Source of the DNA: an uncultured Eubacteriales bacterium
GTDB taxonomy: Bacteria > Bacillota > Clostridia > Oscillospirales > Acutalibacteraceae
Direction: 5' to 3'
Length of the DNA stretch: 64,000 nt
Assembly: GCA_934643185.1 (NCBI GenBank)
Contig: CAKUBN010000002.1
Coordinates: 1 to 64,000 of the forward strand
Positions 1-8,751 of this stretch are shown here, one piece after another. The notes under the pieces are model-generated. The model was given only the letters and a program-made list of their open reading frames with translations. It ran no database searches and had not been told where the DNA came from. The position numbers and the translations under genes were made by a program. Every line of letters begins with the position of its first letter. Position 1 is the stretch's first letter.

Positions 1-59
1 CGGTCACGTTCACCAGAAAAGAATGTGCCAGCGTCAACCTCATCGAAGATTATGACTGA
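1..59 (+). CDS. rimP: RimP ribosome maturation factor, C-terminal end (partial)
   Basis: The window opens inside a reading frame (frame 3) that ends in TGA at 57-59 and reads VTFTRKECASVNLIEDYD. This fits the C-terminal strand of RimP, the 30S assembly factor whose gene normally sits directly upstream of nusA. Only 18 codons are visible, so the call rests on this short match and on the nusA neighbour 70 nt downstream. Confidence 0.6.
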   Translation, partial: VTFTRKECASVNLIEDYD

Positions 60-128
60 TCCGGGAAGGCTCCCGTTTATAATACAAAAATTTGAAAGAA
101 TAATACCGGAAGGCAGGTAATTTGAAAA

Positions 129-1226
129 ATGGCAAGAAAAGCAGCGCAGAAAAAAGAAGTGAACAATGACGGCAAGGAACTGTTTGAGGCTCTGAAGCTC
201 CTCGAAGCGGAAAAAGGCATCCCGGTCGATTTCATGATCGATAAGATTAAGAAGGCCATTGCCACCGCCTGCAAAAACAGCTACGGCAACGAGGACGTTG
301 TCATCGACATGGATCCGGAAAGCGGCAAGTTTGACGTGTTCCTGCGCAAGGAGATTGTAGAAGAAGTGGAAAACCCGAACCGCGAGATTGCACTTGAGAT
401 CGTCAAGCGGTACGACCCGCGCGCGGAGATTGGCGGCTTTGTACGCCACCGTCTCGATACGAAACAGTTTGGCCGTGTGGCAGCGCAGACCGCAAGAAAC
501 ATCATCCGTCAGGGCATCCGTGACAGCGAACGCGACCAGATGATGCAGGAATTCAAAGGTCGCCATCAGGAGCTCGTCAGCGCCCTTGTAGAGCGCGTAG
601 ACCCGAAGACCGGCGCGCTGTCCCTGAAGATCGGCAAGGCAGAAGCCATTTTGCCGAAGGGAGAGCAGGTCGGTACCGAAAACGTCAAGGAAGGCGACCA
701 CGTACAGGTCTACGTTGTAGACGTTAAGGAGACCGAAAAGGGCCCGAAGGCCATCATCTCCCGCACGCACCCGGATCTTATTCGCCGCCTGTTTGAAAAG
801 GAAGTGCCGGAAATTTTCGACGGCACCGTAGAAATCAAAGCCGTTGCCCGCGAGGCCGGTTCCAGAACGAAGATCGCCGTTATGTCCCATAACCCGGACG
901 TAGACGCTGTGGGTGCCTGCATCGGTACGCGCGGCACGCGTGTTTCCGACATCGTCAACGAGCTTGGCGGCGAGAAGATGGACATTGTCGACTACAGCGA
1001 AGACCCGGCAAAGTTCATTGCAGCGGCGCTTGCACCGGCGACCGTGCTTTCCGTTGAAACGGCAGAGGACGGTTCCCACGTTTGCAAGGTTACCGTGCCG
1101 GACAGCCAGCTTTCCCTCGCCATCGGCAACAAGGGCCAGAACGCCCGCCTTGCGGCTAAGCTGACCGGCTGGAAGATCGATATTAAGCCCGAAAGCGGCT
1201 TCTTCGGCGAAGAAGAGGAAGCGTAA
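129..1226 (+). CDS. nusA: Transcription termination/antitermination protein NusA
   Basis: NusA binds RNA polymerase and nascent RNA and modulates pausing, termination and antitermination. The 365-residue protein has the compact Firmicute layout: an N-terminal polymerase-binding domain (about 15-140), an S1 domain (about 148-215) and two KH domains, seen as CIGTRGTRVSDIV near residue 265 and AIGNKGQNARLAAKL near 335. It ends in a short acidic tail (GEEEEA) and lacks the proteobacterial C-terminal repeats. The start ATG follows a GGAAGGCAGG ribosome site. It carries a slightly longer basic N-terminus (MARKAAQKKE) than usual. It heads the nusA-rnpM-ylxQ-infB block and is probably co-transcribed with rimP. 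Confidence 0.97.
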   Translation: MARKAAQKKEVNNDGKELFEALKLLEAEKGIPVDFMIDKIKKAIATACKNSYGNEDVVIDMDPESGKFDVFLRKEIVEEVENPNREIALEIVKRYDPRAEIGGFVRHRLDTKQFGRVAAQTARNIIRQGIRDSERDQMMQEFKGRHQELVSALVERVDPKTGALSLKIGKAEAILPKGEQVGTENVKEGDHVQVYVVDVKETEKGPKAIISRTHPDLIRRLFEKEVPEIFDGTVEIKAVAREAGSRTKIAVMSHNPDVDAVGACIGTRGTRVSDIVNELGGEKMDIVDYSEDPAKFIAAALAPATVLSVETAEDGSHVCKVTVPDSQLSLAIGNKGQNARLAAKLTGWKIDIKPESGFFGEEEEA

Positions 1227-1270
1227 GCTTTTTTAAAACTTGCATCTCGCAGAAAGGAACGTGACAGAAC

Positions 1271-1591
1271 GTGAAACAAAAGAAAATACCGCTCCGTATG
1301 TGTGCGGGATGCGGTGAAATGAAGCCGAAAAAGGAACTGGTGCGCGTGGTGCGCGCCCCCGTTAAGGAAGACGAAAACGGCGTGCAGACGGGCGGCGAGG
1401 TCTCCTTGGACCTTACAGGCCGCAAGCCCGGCCGCGGCGCTTACGTTTGCAGGGACCCCGAGTGTCTGAAAAAGGCACAGAAGGCGCGTCGCTTTGAGCG
1501 CGCGTTCTCCTGCAAAATTGAAGACGCCGTGTACGACGCCATGTATCATGAGCTGTGTAATGATGTGAAAGGAAAGGCGGGCGAGGCGTAA
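1271..1591 (+). CDS. rnpM: RNase P modulator RnpM (YlxR family)
   Basis: This 106-residue protein belongs to the YlxR/DUF448 family; the Bacillus member has been reported to bind RNase P RNA and modulate its activity. The family signature is visible at the N-terminus (RMCAGCGEMKPKKELVRVV), as is the later AYVCRDPECLKKA stretch that brings a second cysteine pair. It starts with GTG at 1271 behind AAAGGA and sits between nusA and ylxQ, its invariant position in Firmicutes. The following gene starts three bases after its stop, so the two are translationally close. Confidence 0.9.
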   Translation: MKQKKIPLRMCAGCGEMKPKKELVRVVRAPVKEDENGVQTGGEVSLDLTGRKPGRGAYVCRDPECLKKAQKARRFERAFSCKIEDAVYDAMYHELCNDVKGKAGEA

Positions 1592-1593
1592 AC

Positions 1594-1917
1594 ATGAACA
1601 GAGCACTGTCCGTTTTGGGCCTTGCGAGACGCGCAGGGAAACTCAACTGGGGCTTTGACACCGCCGTGGAGGCCGTGCGCAGCGGCGCATGCGGCGTTGT
1701 GGTCCTGGCCGCAGACCTTTCGGACAAAACGAAGAAAAACGTACGCTTTGAAGCGGAAAAGCACCATGTGCCCGTTTTGGAGCCCGCGTTTACCATGGAA
1801 GAGATCTCCGCAGCCATCGGCAAAAAGACCGGTGTGCTCGCCGTGTGTGACCGCGGCTTTGCGGAGAAGCTGAAGCAGCTCATCGCAGACGGAGAAAGAG
1901 AGGAATTGCGTATATGA
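1594..1917 (+). CDS. ylxQ: YlxQ, L7Ae-family RNA-binding protein
   Basis: A 107-residue L7Ae/L30e-fold protein. Family members bind kink-turn RNA. The opening LGLARRAGKLNWGFDTAVEAV and the GVLAVCDRGFAEKL end match YlxQ proteins encoded between rnpM and infB. The precise cellular role of YlxQ is not settled, so the name is by family and position. Its stop codon overlaps the infB start (ATGATG at 1914), which indicates translational coupling. Confidence 0.88.
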   Translation: MNRALSVLGLARRAGKLNWGFDTAVEAVRSGACGVVVLAADLSDKTKKNVRFEAEKHHVPVLEPAFTMEEISAAIGKKTGVLAVCDRGFAEKLKQLIADGEREELRI

Positions 1918-4343
1918 TGATCAAATACAGAGTGCACGATGTGGCAAAGGATCTGGATGTGCCGAACAAAGAAGTGCTGGATATCCTCGGCAAGTACGTA
2001 AAAGAGCCGAAAAAGCACATGACGGCACTGGAAGAAAACGAGCTCGATATCGTTTTTGACCGCTTCACGCAGGATCATGCCGCACAGAACTTTGACGCGT
2101 ACTTTGCAACGCGCAATGCTGCAAAGACCGAAGAGAAGCCGAGCGACAAAACAGCCGAAAAACCGAGCGAAAAAACCGCTAAGAACACGCAGGAGCCGAA
2201 GAAGCAGAACGTGAATAACAATAATAACAATAACCGCAATAAGAATAACGACCGCCGCAATAATAACGGCAACAAGGGCCAGAACGCGCAGCAGAATAAG
2301 CCGCAGCGCCCCGCACAGAACAGCCAGCCGAGCAGTAACAACAACGCCCCGGCACAGGAGAACACCACGGAAGCCCCGCGCCGCCGTGTGGTCGATACCA
2401 GAACGGTCAACGTCAACATCGATAAGTACAACGAAAAGTATGACCGCCTGGCGTACGACAAGGTGAAGAACGACACCGTTGCCGCAAAGCAGAAGATCAA
2501 CCAGAAGAGCCAGCGCCGCGGCAAGCCGCGCAGCGCAAAGCGCGAGACGGAAGCAGAAAGACTCAACCGCATCGCGGCAGAGCGTAAGGCGAAGGCCATC
2601 ACCATCACCGTGCCGGATGAGATTACCGTCGGCGAGTTTGCCCTCCGCCTGAAGGCAACGAGCGCCGAAGTCATCAAGAAGCTCATGGCAAACGGCGTTT
2701 TCGCTACCATCAACGACACCATCGATTTTGATACCGCCGTACTCATTGCCGATGAGTTCCACGCAAAGGTCGAAAAAGAGGTCGTCGTCACCATCGAAGA
2801 CCGCATCATCGACGACAGCGAAGACGACGATGCAAACCTTGTGCCGCGCGCACCGGTCGTCGTTGTCATGGGCCACGTTGACCACGGCAAGACCTCCATT
2901 CTGGACGCCATCCGCCACGCAAACGTTACCGCGGGCGAAGCCGGCGGCATCACGCAGCACATCGGCGCATACCGCGTCAATATCGACGGCAAGGACATTA
3001 CGTTCCTTGATACGCCGGGTCACGCCGCCTTCACCACCATGCGTGCAAGAGGCGCCATGGTTACGGATATCGCCGTGCTGGTCGTCGCAGCCGATGACGG
3101 CATCATGCCGCAGACGGTAGAAGCCATCAACCACGCTAAGGCAGCGGGCGTTTCCATCATCGTTGCCATCAACAAAATGGATAAACCGGCCGCAAACCCG
3201 GATCTCGTCAAGCAGCAGCTCACCGAATACGAGCTCGTGCCGGAAGAGTGGGGCGGCGACGTGCCGTGCATCCCGGTTTCCGCACACACCAAAATGGGTA
3301 TCGATGATCTCCTTGAAATGATTCTGCTCGTTGCGGAAATGAAGGAGCTTAAGGCGAACCCGGACCGTGCCGCAAAGGGCACCGTCATTGAGGCGCGCCT
3401 CGATAAGGGCCGCGGCCCGGTTGCGACCGTCCTCGTGCAGAACGGTACGCTGCATACCGGCGACATCGTGGTCGCCGGTACCACGGTCGGCCGTATTCGC
3501 GCCATGATGAACGAGCGTGGCGAGCGCGTAAAGAGCGCAGGTCCGTCCGTGCCGGTTGAGGTCACAGGTCTCAACGAAGTGCCGGTCGGCGGCGATACGT
3601 TCAACGCCGTTTCCGACGAGCGTCTGGCACGTGAGCTCGTTGAGCAGCGTCTTACCGAGCAGAAGGAAGAGATGTTCAACTCCCAGACAAAGGTCACGCT
3701 GGATAACCTCTTCGAGCAGATGAAGGAAGGCGAGATGAAGGAGCTCAAGGTCATCGTCAAGGCCGACGTGCAGGGCTCTGTTGAAGCTGTCCGCCAGTCC
3801 CTTGAGAAGCTCTCCAACGACGAAGTGCGCGTGCATGTCATCCACGGCGCGGTCGGTGCAATCAGCGAAAGCGACGTCATGTTGGCAAACGCCTCGAACG
3901 CCATCATCGTCGGCTTCAATGTCCGCCCGGACCCGGTCGCGGAAGAGAACGCAAAGCGCGACGGTGTCGATATGCGCCTCTACCGTATCATTTATGACTG
4001 CATCGAAGAGATCGAATCCGCTATGAAGGGCATGCTCGCACCGAAGTACCGCGAAGTGTTCCTCGGCAAGGCAGAGTGCCGCGAGGTCTACAAGATCACG
4101 AACGTCGGCATGGTCATCGGCGGTCACGTCACCTCCGGCAAGATCGTGCGCGGTGCGCAGGTGCGCCTTGTGCGTGACGGCATCATCGTTGCCGATGATA
4201 AGATCGCTTCCCTGCGCCGCTTCAAGGACGACGTGAAGGAAGTGCAGGACGGCTACGACTGCGGCATCACGCTGGAGCGTTTCAGCGACATCAAGCTGGG
4301 CGACATCCTCGAAGCCTACGAAATGGAAGAATACAGAGACTAA
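1914..4343 (+). CDS. infB: Translation initiation factor IF-2
   Basis: IF-2 is the GTPase that brings fMet-tRNA to the 30S subunit. The 809-residue protein shows two IF2-N modules (about 1-55 and 205-260) and a GTPase domain with G1 GHVDHGKTS (near residue 320), G3 DTPGHAAF, G4 NKMD and a G5-like SAHTK. The C-terminal beta-barrel and initiator-tRNA domains follow. Residues about 70-150 form a disordered, strongly asparagine-rich linker (runs such as NNNNNNNRNKNN) mixed with proline and glutamine. This low-complexity segment is typical in position but unusually Asn-heavy. The start overlaps ylxQ, and a terminator follows the stop. Confidence 0.98.
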   Translation: MMIKYRVHDVAKDLDVPNKEVLDILGKYVKEPKKHMTALEENELDIVFDRFTQDHAAQNFDAYFATRNAAKTEEKPSDKTAEKPSEKTAKNTQEPKKQNVNNNNNNNRNKNNDRRNNNGNKGQNAQQNKPQRPAQNSQPSSNNNAPAQENTTEAPRRRVVDTRTVNVNIDKYNEKYDRLAYDKVKNDTVAAKQKINQKSQRRGKPRSAKRETEAERLNRIAAERKAKAITITVPDEITVGEFALRLKATSAEVIKKLMANGVFATINDTIDFDTAVLIADEFHAKVEKEVVVTIEDRIIDDSEDDDANLVPRAPVVVVMGHVDHGKTSILDAIRHANVTAGEAGGITQHIGAYRVNIDGKDITFLDTPGHAAFTTMRARGAMVTDIAVLVVAADDGIMPQTVEAINHAKAAGVSIIVAINKMDKPAANPDLVKQQLTEYELVPEEWGGDVPCIPVSAHTKMGIDDLLEMILLVAEMKELKANPDRAAKGTVIEARLDKGRGPVATVLVQNGTLHTGDIVVAGTTVGRIRAMMNERGERVKSAGPSVPVEVTGLNEVPVGGDTFNAVSDERLARELVEQRLTEQKEEMFNSQTKVTLDNLFEQMKEGEMKELKVIVKADVQGSVEAVRQSLEKLSNDEVRVHVIHGAVGAISESDVMLANASNAIIVGFNVRPDPVAEENAKRDGVDMRLYRIIYDCIEEIESAMKGMLAPKYREVFLGKAECREVYKITNVGMVIGGHVTSGKIVRGAQVRLVRDGIIVADDKIASLRRFKDDVKEVQDGYDCGITLERFSDIKLGDILEAYEMEEYRD

Positions 4344-4355
4344 AAGTCGGTTCAG

Positions 4356-4388
4356 CCGCGTCCCCATCGCGGGGCGCGGTTTTCCTTT
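4356..4388 (+). terminator. Intrinsic terminator after infB
   Basis: A GC-rich hairpin with arms CCGCGTCCCC and GGGGCGCGG, one T bulged, is followed by TTTTCCTTT. It lies 13 nt past the infB stop. The next gene starts 20 nt later, so some read-through into the M20 peptidase gene is likely. Confidence 0.7.
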
Positions 4389-4407
4389 AGGAGAAGGCAA
4401 GTAAATT

Positions 4408-5553
4408 ATGAGCTTGAACGAATATGTTCTGGAAAATCATGAAGCGGCGCTAAAGCTGCTGCGCACGCTGTGCGCCATTCCGTCGCCGAGCCACCACGAA
4501 GAAAAGCGCGCCGCGTTCTGCAAGGAGTGGCTCGTAAGCCACGGTGCGGAAAACGCCTTCATCGATGAAGCGAAGAACGTCATTTACGAATATAACGCCG
4601 AAAACGACGCGCCCGTCGCCGTTTTCATGGCGCACATCGACACGGTTTTTCCGGATACGGAGCCCATGCCGCTCACCGAAAAGGACGGCAAGTGGTTCTG
4701 CCCCGGCGTTGGTGATGACACCGCAAACGTTGCGCTTTTAATGCTTATGGCGGCATACGTCGCAAACGAAAAGCCGAAGACAAACGGCGGCATCGTGTTC
4801 GTCATGAATTCCTGCGAGGAGGGCCTCGGCAACTTAAAGGGCAGCCGTGCGCTCTACGCAAGATATGGCAGCCGCATGCAGCAGGTCATTTCGTTTGACG
4901 GCTACATGGACGGCATTGTCGGCATGGCGGTCGGCTCTCTGCGCTATAAGGTCACGGTGAAGACCGAGGGCGGACACTCATTCGTCGATTTCGGCAATAA
5001 AAACGCCATCGAGCGCCTGTCCGCCATCATCACGGAGCTGTATAAATATCAGATCCCCGCAGGCAGCGCGAAAACGACGTTCAACGTGGGCTCCATCACG
5101 GGCGGCACGTCCATCAATACCATTGCGCAGCAGGCAGAAATGCTGTACGAGATGCGCTCGGACGACTACGCGTGCCTCATGGATGCCAAGGCATATTTTG
5201 AGAAAATACTGGAAGACTTTAAAGCAGAGGGCATAGACGTCGCAGCAGAGCTGCTCGGCGAGCGCCCCTGCGGCAACAAAGAAAACAACGACCCGCGTCA
5301 GGCCGCACTTTTAACACAGTGTGCAGACGCGGTGGAAAAGCATTTCGGCACGCGCCCGGGCGTGTACGCCGGCTCCACAGACTGCAACATCCCGCTCGCA
5401 AACGGCATTCCCGCTGCGGCGATCGGTCTTTGCATCGGCGCCGGGGAGCATACGCGCGGCGAGTGGATCGAAACGGAAAGTCTGAAGGCGGGCTTTAAAA
5501 TCGCGGCGGAGCTCATCTCCGCGCGCTTCCTGCCGGAGGAGAAAGGAGAATAA
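4408..5553 (+). CDS. M20-family metallopeptidase
   Basis: A 381-residue zinc-dependent M20 peptidase or amidohydrolase. The metal-site motifs are visible in order: MAHIDTVF near residue 75 (first His and Asp), GVGDDTANVA near 105 (bridging Asp), NSCEEGLGN near 137 (catalytic and metal Glu pair) and the final His in GAGEHTRGE near 350. A dimerisation domain lies between, with the GGHSF and FNVGSITGGTSINTIA stretches typical of the family. Substrate cannot be told from sequence; tripeptidase or aminoacylase-type hydrolysis is possible. It has no signal peptide, so it is cytosolic. A good AGGAGAAGGC site precedes the start. Its place inside the infB-rbfA operon is unusual compared with Bacillus, where infB and rbfA are near neighbours. 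Confidence 0.88.
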   Translation: MSLNEYVLENHEAALKLLRTLCAIPSPSHHEEKRAAFCKEWLVSHGAENAFIDEAKNVIYEYNAENDAPVAVFMAHIDTVFPDTEPMPLTEKDGKWFCPGVGDDTANVALLMLMAAYVANEKPKTNGGIVFVMNSCEEGLGNLKGSRALYARYGSRMQQVISFDGYMDGIVGMAVGSLRYKVTVKTEGGHSFVDFGNKNAIERLSAIITELYKYQIPAGSAKTTFNVGSITGGTSINTIAQQAEMLYEMRSDDYACLMDAKAYFEKILEDFKAEGIDVAAELLGERPCGNKENNDPRQAALLTQCADAVEKHFGTRPGVYAGSTDCNIPLANGIPAAAIGLCIGAGEHTRGEWIETESLKAGFKIAAELISARFLPEEKGE

Positions 5554-5555
5554 CG

Positions 5556-5909
5556 ATGCCGAGTTATAAATTGGGCAGAACCACGGAGGACATCCGCCGT
5601 GAGGTTTCCGCCATTTTGAGAGAGCTCAAGGACCCGCGCGTCAGCGGCTGCATGCTGAGCGTGGTGCGTGTGGAGGTCACAAACGACCTTTCCTACTGCA
5701 CGGTGTACGTCAGCGCCATGGAGGGCATGGAGACGGCCGAAAACGCCGTTAAGGGCCTCAAAAGCGCAGCGGGCTATGTGCGCCGCGAGCTTGGAAACCG
5801 CTTAAAGCTGCGCCATGTGCCGGAGATGATCTTTAAGGCGACGGATTCCATTGAGTACAGCGCCAACATTTCGCGCATTCTGCACGACCTCGAAAACGAG
5901 AAAAAGTAA
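5556..5909 (+). CDS. rbfA: Ribosome-binding factor A
   Basis: RbfA is a small KH-fold protein that matures the 5' end of 16S rRNA in the 30S subunit, important in the cold. The 117 residues match the family length. Visible landmarks are the N-terminal helix (RTTEDIRREVSAILRELKDPRVSG), the strand LSYCTVYVSAM, and the C-terminal RLKLRHVPEMIFKATDSIEY region. It starts two bases after the M20 peptidase stop behind GGAGAAAGGAG, so the two genes are tightly coupled. Confidence 0.95.
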   Translation: MPSYKLGRTTEDIRREVSAILRELKDPRVSGCMLSVVRVEVTNDLSYCTVYVSAMEGMETAENAVKGLKSAAGYVRRELGNRLKLRHVPEMIFKATDSIEYSANISRILHDLENEKK

Positions 5910-5975
5910 GTTTTCATATTTTGGAGAAAGGAGTGCTTTTGGGCAGAAAGTGAGCCCAAAAGCCTGGTCACGCTT

Positions 5976-6932
5976 ATGGCAAATCTGGAGGATGCCGCAC
6001 GTTTTCTGCGCGGCGCAGATAAAATTCTCATCTTGAGCCACCGCTCGCCCGACGGCGATACGCTCGGCTGCGCTTCGGCGCTCAGCCGCGCACTCATTGC
6101 GCTCGGCAAATCGGTAATGTTCCGCTGTGCAGACCCCGTGCCGCCGAAGTTCACATACCTCTTTGAGGGCATCGAATACGGCGAATTTGAGCCGGAGCAT
6201 ATCGTCACGGTGGACGTAGCGGATAAAACGCTGCTCGGTACCTTGGAGCCCTATGGCGAGAAAACGGATTTTGCCATCGACCACCACGCGTCCTGCCGTC
6301 CGTTTGCAAAGGAAACGTGGGTGGAGGGCACCGCCGGCGCAGCGTGCGAGCTCATCGCGCGGCTCATTCCGGCGCTTGGCGCAGAGATCACACCGAAAAT
6401 CGCGGACTGCCTTTATACGGGTATTTCCACGGATACCGGCTGCTTCCGCTACCCGAACGCCTCCGCCAACACGTACCGCATTGCGGCAGACCTTTTGGAG
6501 CACGGCGCGAACGCCGCGGAGATCAACCGATTGATGTTCGATACCAAAAGCCGCGCCGCCGTGGCGCTGATGAAGCGCCTCTATGGCGACATGGAGTTCC
6601 ACTTTGACGGCAAGTGCGCGGTGTTCTGCCTGACGAACGACGTTATCGCAGAGACCGGCGCTTCGGAGGATGACCTCGACGGCGTTTCCGCCATGGTGCG
6701 TCAGGTGGAGGGCGTTCTGCTCGGCTTTACGCTGCGAGAGCGCGAAGGGAATGTGTGGAAGGTCTCCATGCGCGCCACAGACCCCGCAGATGCGTCCGTC
6801 GTCTGCGCCAAATTCGGCGGCGGCGGGCACAAGGGCGCGGCAGGCTGCGCGCTTACAGGCGACCTTGAAGACGTAAAAGCGCGCGTGGTGGCCGCCTGCG
6901 GCGAAGCCATCAAAGCGCTTGAAAGCAAATAA
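5976..6932 (+). CDS. nrnA: DHH/DHHA1 phosphoesterase (NrnA-like nanoRNase/pAp phosphatase)
   Basis: A 318-residue protein of the bifunctional oligoribonuclease/pAp phosphatase family. It has the DHH domain motifs SHRSPDGDTLG (near residue 22), TVDVAD (near 78), AIDHHAS (near 95) and STDTGCF (near 150), and a C-terminal DHHA1 domain with the glycine-rich GGGGHKGAAG loop. The rbfA-nrnA-truB-ribF order is standard in Firmicutes and supports the assignment. The start is odd: the only strong Shine-Dalgarno (GAGAAAGGAG, 5925-5932) lies more than 40 nt upstream of ATG 5976. The TTG it serves (5939) opens a frame that stops after four codons, so a tiny leader peptide is possible. Confidence 0.88.
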   Translation: MANLEDAARFLRGADKILILSHRSPDGDTLGCASALSRALIALGKSVMFRCADPVPPKFTYLFEGIEYGEFEPEHIVTVDVADKTLLGTLEPYGEKTDFAIDHHASCRPFAKETWVEGTAGAACELIARLIPALGAEITPKIADCLYTGISTDTGCFRYPNASANTYRIAADLLEHGANAAEINRLMFDTKSRAAVALMKRLYGDMEFHFDGKCAVFCLTNDVIAETGASEDDLDGVSAMVRQVEGVLLGFTLREREGNVWKVSMRATDPADASVVCAKFGGGGHKGAAGCALTGDLEDVKARVVAACGEAIKALESK

Positions 6933-6985
6933 AAATCGGCTGTTTTAAATCACACGGAGCCGTAAATAAGATGGGAGGAGTTCAC

Positions 6986-7819
6986 ATGAAAGAATTAACA
7001 CCCGAAGAAATTCGCGCCATTACGGAAAGCCGCCGCGGCTTTTTAAAGCAGGACGCAAGCGACGAGCCGGAGGGCTACAAGACCGACCAGCAGAAAATGC
7101 TGCCGCAGCCGCCGCTGACGAAAGCGCCGGTAAGCGACGAGCGCATCGACCTGCCGCGCGATTTTAAACCGCTCGGTCTCGAAAAAGACCTCTTAAGCGT
7201 CATTTTCAACCGCTGCTCCTCCCGCGTCTATACGGAAGAGAACCTGTCCCTTTTGGAGCTCTCGTTCCTGCTTTGGGCAACGCAGGGCGTAAAGGGCATT
7301 CGCGGCAAAAAGTACGCCACACTGCGTACCGTGCCGTGCGGCGGCGCAAGACATCCGTTTGAAACGTATCTGCTCGTGCGCCGTGTAGAGGGCTTAAAGC
7401 CCGGCAAATACCACTATCTGCCGCTTGAAAATCAACTCGAGTACCTCGGCGAGGTGGAAAACATTGAAGACGTCATCGATAAATCCCTGTGCGATCAGCG
7501 CTGGGTGAAAAAGTCGAGCGTCGTGTTCTATTGGTCGTTCGTCCCGTACCGCACAGAGTGGCGCTACGGCATTTTCAGCCACAGAGGATCTCTTGTCGAT
7601 ATGGGCCACGTGGGCGAAAACCTGTACCTTGCGTGCAGCGCGCTGCACCTTGGCACCTGCGGCATCGGCGCATACGACCAGAATTTGTGCGATACGCTGT
7701 TTAATTTGGACGGCGAAGAAGAATACATCATTTATACCGAGACCGTCGGCACCATCCGCGCAGAAGACAAGGACGCGGAGAAGGACTTCTATAAATTCGT
7801 GGAAGAGGCGGGCTGGTAA
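6986..7819 (+). CDS. SagB-type nitroreductase/dehydrogenase
   Basis: A 277-residue FMN-dependent protein of the SagB/ThcOx branch of the nitroreductase fold. The features are the SSRVYTEENLSLLELSFLLWA stretch near residue 75, where SxR contacts FMN, the TVPCGGARHPFETYLLV segment near 112, and the late LGTCGIGAYD glycine-rich stretch. SagB enzymes oxidise azoline rings in some peptide natural products. No precursor peptide, cyclodehydratase or protease is encoded nearby, so this is more likely a stand-alone oxidoreductase. ATG 6986 is preferred over ATG 6971 because GGGAGGAG at 6973-6980 lies inside the longer version and is spaced correctly for 6986. Confidence 0.8.
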   Translation: MKELTPEEIRAITESRRGFLKQDASDEPEGYKTDQQKMLPQPPLTKAPVSDERIDLPRDFKPLGLEKDLLSVIFNRCSSRVYTEENLSLLELSFLLWATQGVKGIRGKKYATLRTVPCGGARHPFETYLLVRRVEGLKPGKYHYLPLENQLEYLGEVENIEDVIDKSLCDQRWVKKSSVVFYWSFVPYRTEWRYGIFSHRGSLVDMGHVGENLYLACSALHLGTCGIGAYDQNLCDTLFNLDGEEEYIIYTETVGTIRAEDKDAEKDFYKFVEEAGW

Positions 7820-7831
7820 TACGGAGGCAAC

Positions 7832-8737
7832 ATGGAAGGCATCATCGTTTTGGATAAACCGCAGGACTTCACGTCGTTTGACGCCGTGGCGGTCGTGCGC
7901 GGGCTGACGCGCGAAAGGCGCATCGGCCACACGGGCACATTGGACCCCATGGCAACGGGCGTTCTGCCGCTTTTGCTCGGCCGCGCCACAAAGGCCGTCT
8001 CACTTCTGCCGGATACCGAAAAGACCTACGAAGCGTCTTTTAAATTCGGCGAAGCGTATACGACCGGCGACGTGACCGGCGAAGTCATCAAAACGGATGA
8101 TACCATTGTTCCCCAAACCGCGCTTGAAACGGCGCTTCAAAGCTTTCGCGGCGATATTTTGCAGGTGCCGCCCATGTATTCCGCCGTGTCCGTCAACGGA
8201 CAGCGGCTCTATAAGCTCGCGCGGCAGGGCATCGAGGTTGAGCGCGAAGCACGGCCCGTACATATTGCGGAGCTTATTTTGCTCGAATATAACGAGGGCG
8301 AAAAAACCGGCAAGCTGCGCGTTACGTGCTCAAAAGGCACGTATATCCGCACTTTAATTGAAGACATCGCCGAAAAATGCGGCACCGTCGGCGCCATGAC
8401 GGCGCTGAGGAGAACGGCGGCGTGCGGCTTCACACTCGAAGATGCCGTTTCGCTCGATACCTTAAAGGCGATGAAGGAAAGCGGGGAAAGCTTTGAACCC
8501 GTGCTGCGCCCCGTGGAAAAGCTCTTTTCGGCGCTCACCGCCGTTTCGGTCACGCCTGCGCAGGCACAGAGATACCTGAACGGCGGCGCACTGATGATCT
8601 CGCGCTGCCGCGCGCCGAAAATCGCGATGCCGGACGGTACGCAGGTCGCGCTGTATGAAGACGGCGAAAAGTTCTTGGGGCTCGCACGCGCAGAAAACGG
8701 GGAATTCAAATACGTTAAGTCATTTTCAGAAAAATGA
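7832..8737 (+). CDS. truB: tRNA pseudouridine(55) synthase
   Basis: TruB makes pseudouridine 55 in the T-loop of tRNAs. The 301-residue protein begins with GIIVLDKPQDFTS and carries the catalytic aspartate in GHTGTLDPMATGVLP (near residue 38). The later motifs QVPPMYSAVSVNGQRLY and CSKGTYIRTL are both characteristic. A C-terminal PUA-like region follows (about 230-300). It starts 12 nt after the nitroreductase stop behind GGAGG, and its stop region overlaps the first possible ribF ATG. Confidence 0.97.
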   Translation: MEGIIVLDKPQDFTSFDAVAVVRGLTRERRIGHTGTLDPMATGVLPLLLGRATKAVSLLPDTEKTYEASFKFGEAYTTGDVTGEVIKTDDTIVPQTALETALQSFRGDILQVPPMYSAVSVNGQRLYKLARQGIEVEREARPVHIAELILLEYNEGEKTGKLRVTCSKGTYIRTLIEDIAEKCGTVGAMTALRRTAACGFTLEDAVSLDTLKAMKESGESFEPVLRPVEKLFSALTAVSVTPAQAQRYLNGGALMISRCRAPKIAMPDGTQVALYEDGEKFLGLARAENGEFKYVKSFSEK

Positions 8738-8751
8738 GAGGGAATCGGCAC

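Noticed and set aside
1413..4400. 995-codon open frame antisense to infB (and a 689-codon one antisense to pnp at 12397-14466)
   Set aside because: These long antisense frames arise from the codon bias of the sense genes. They lack ribosome sites, read as Ala/Val/Asp/His-rich low-quality protein, and the sense genes are unmistakable.
6986..7819. Part of a thiazole/oxazole-modified peptide cluster, from the SagB-type enzyme
   Set aside because: No precursor peptide, YcaO cyclodehydratase or export gene lies nearby; the neighbours are ribosome-assembly genes.
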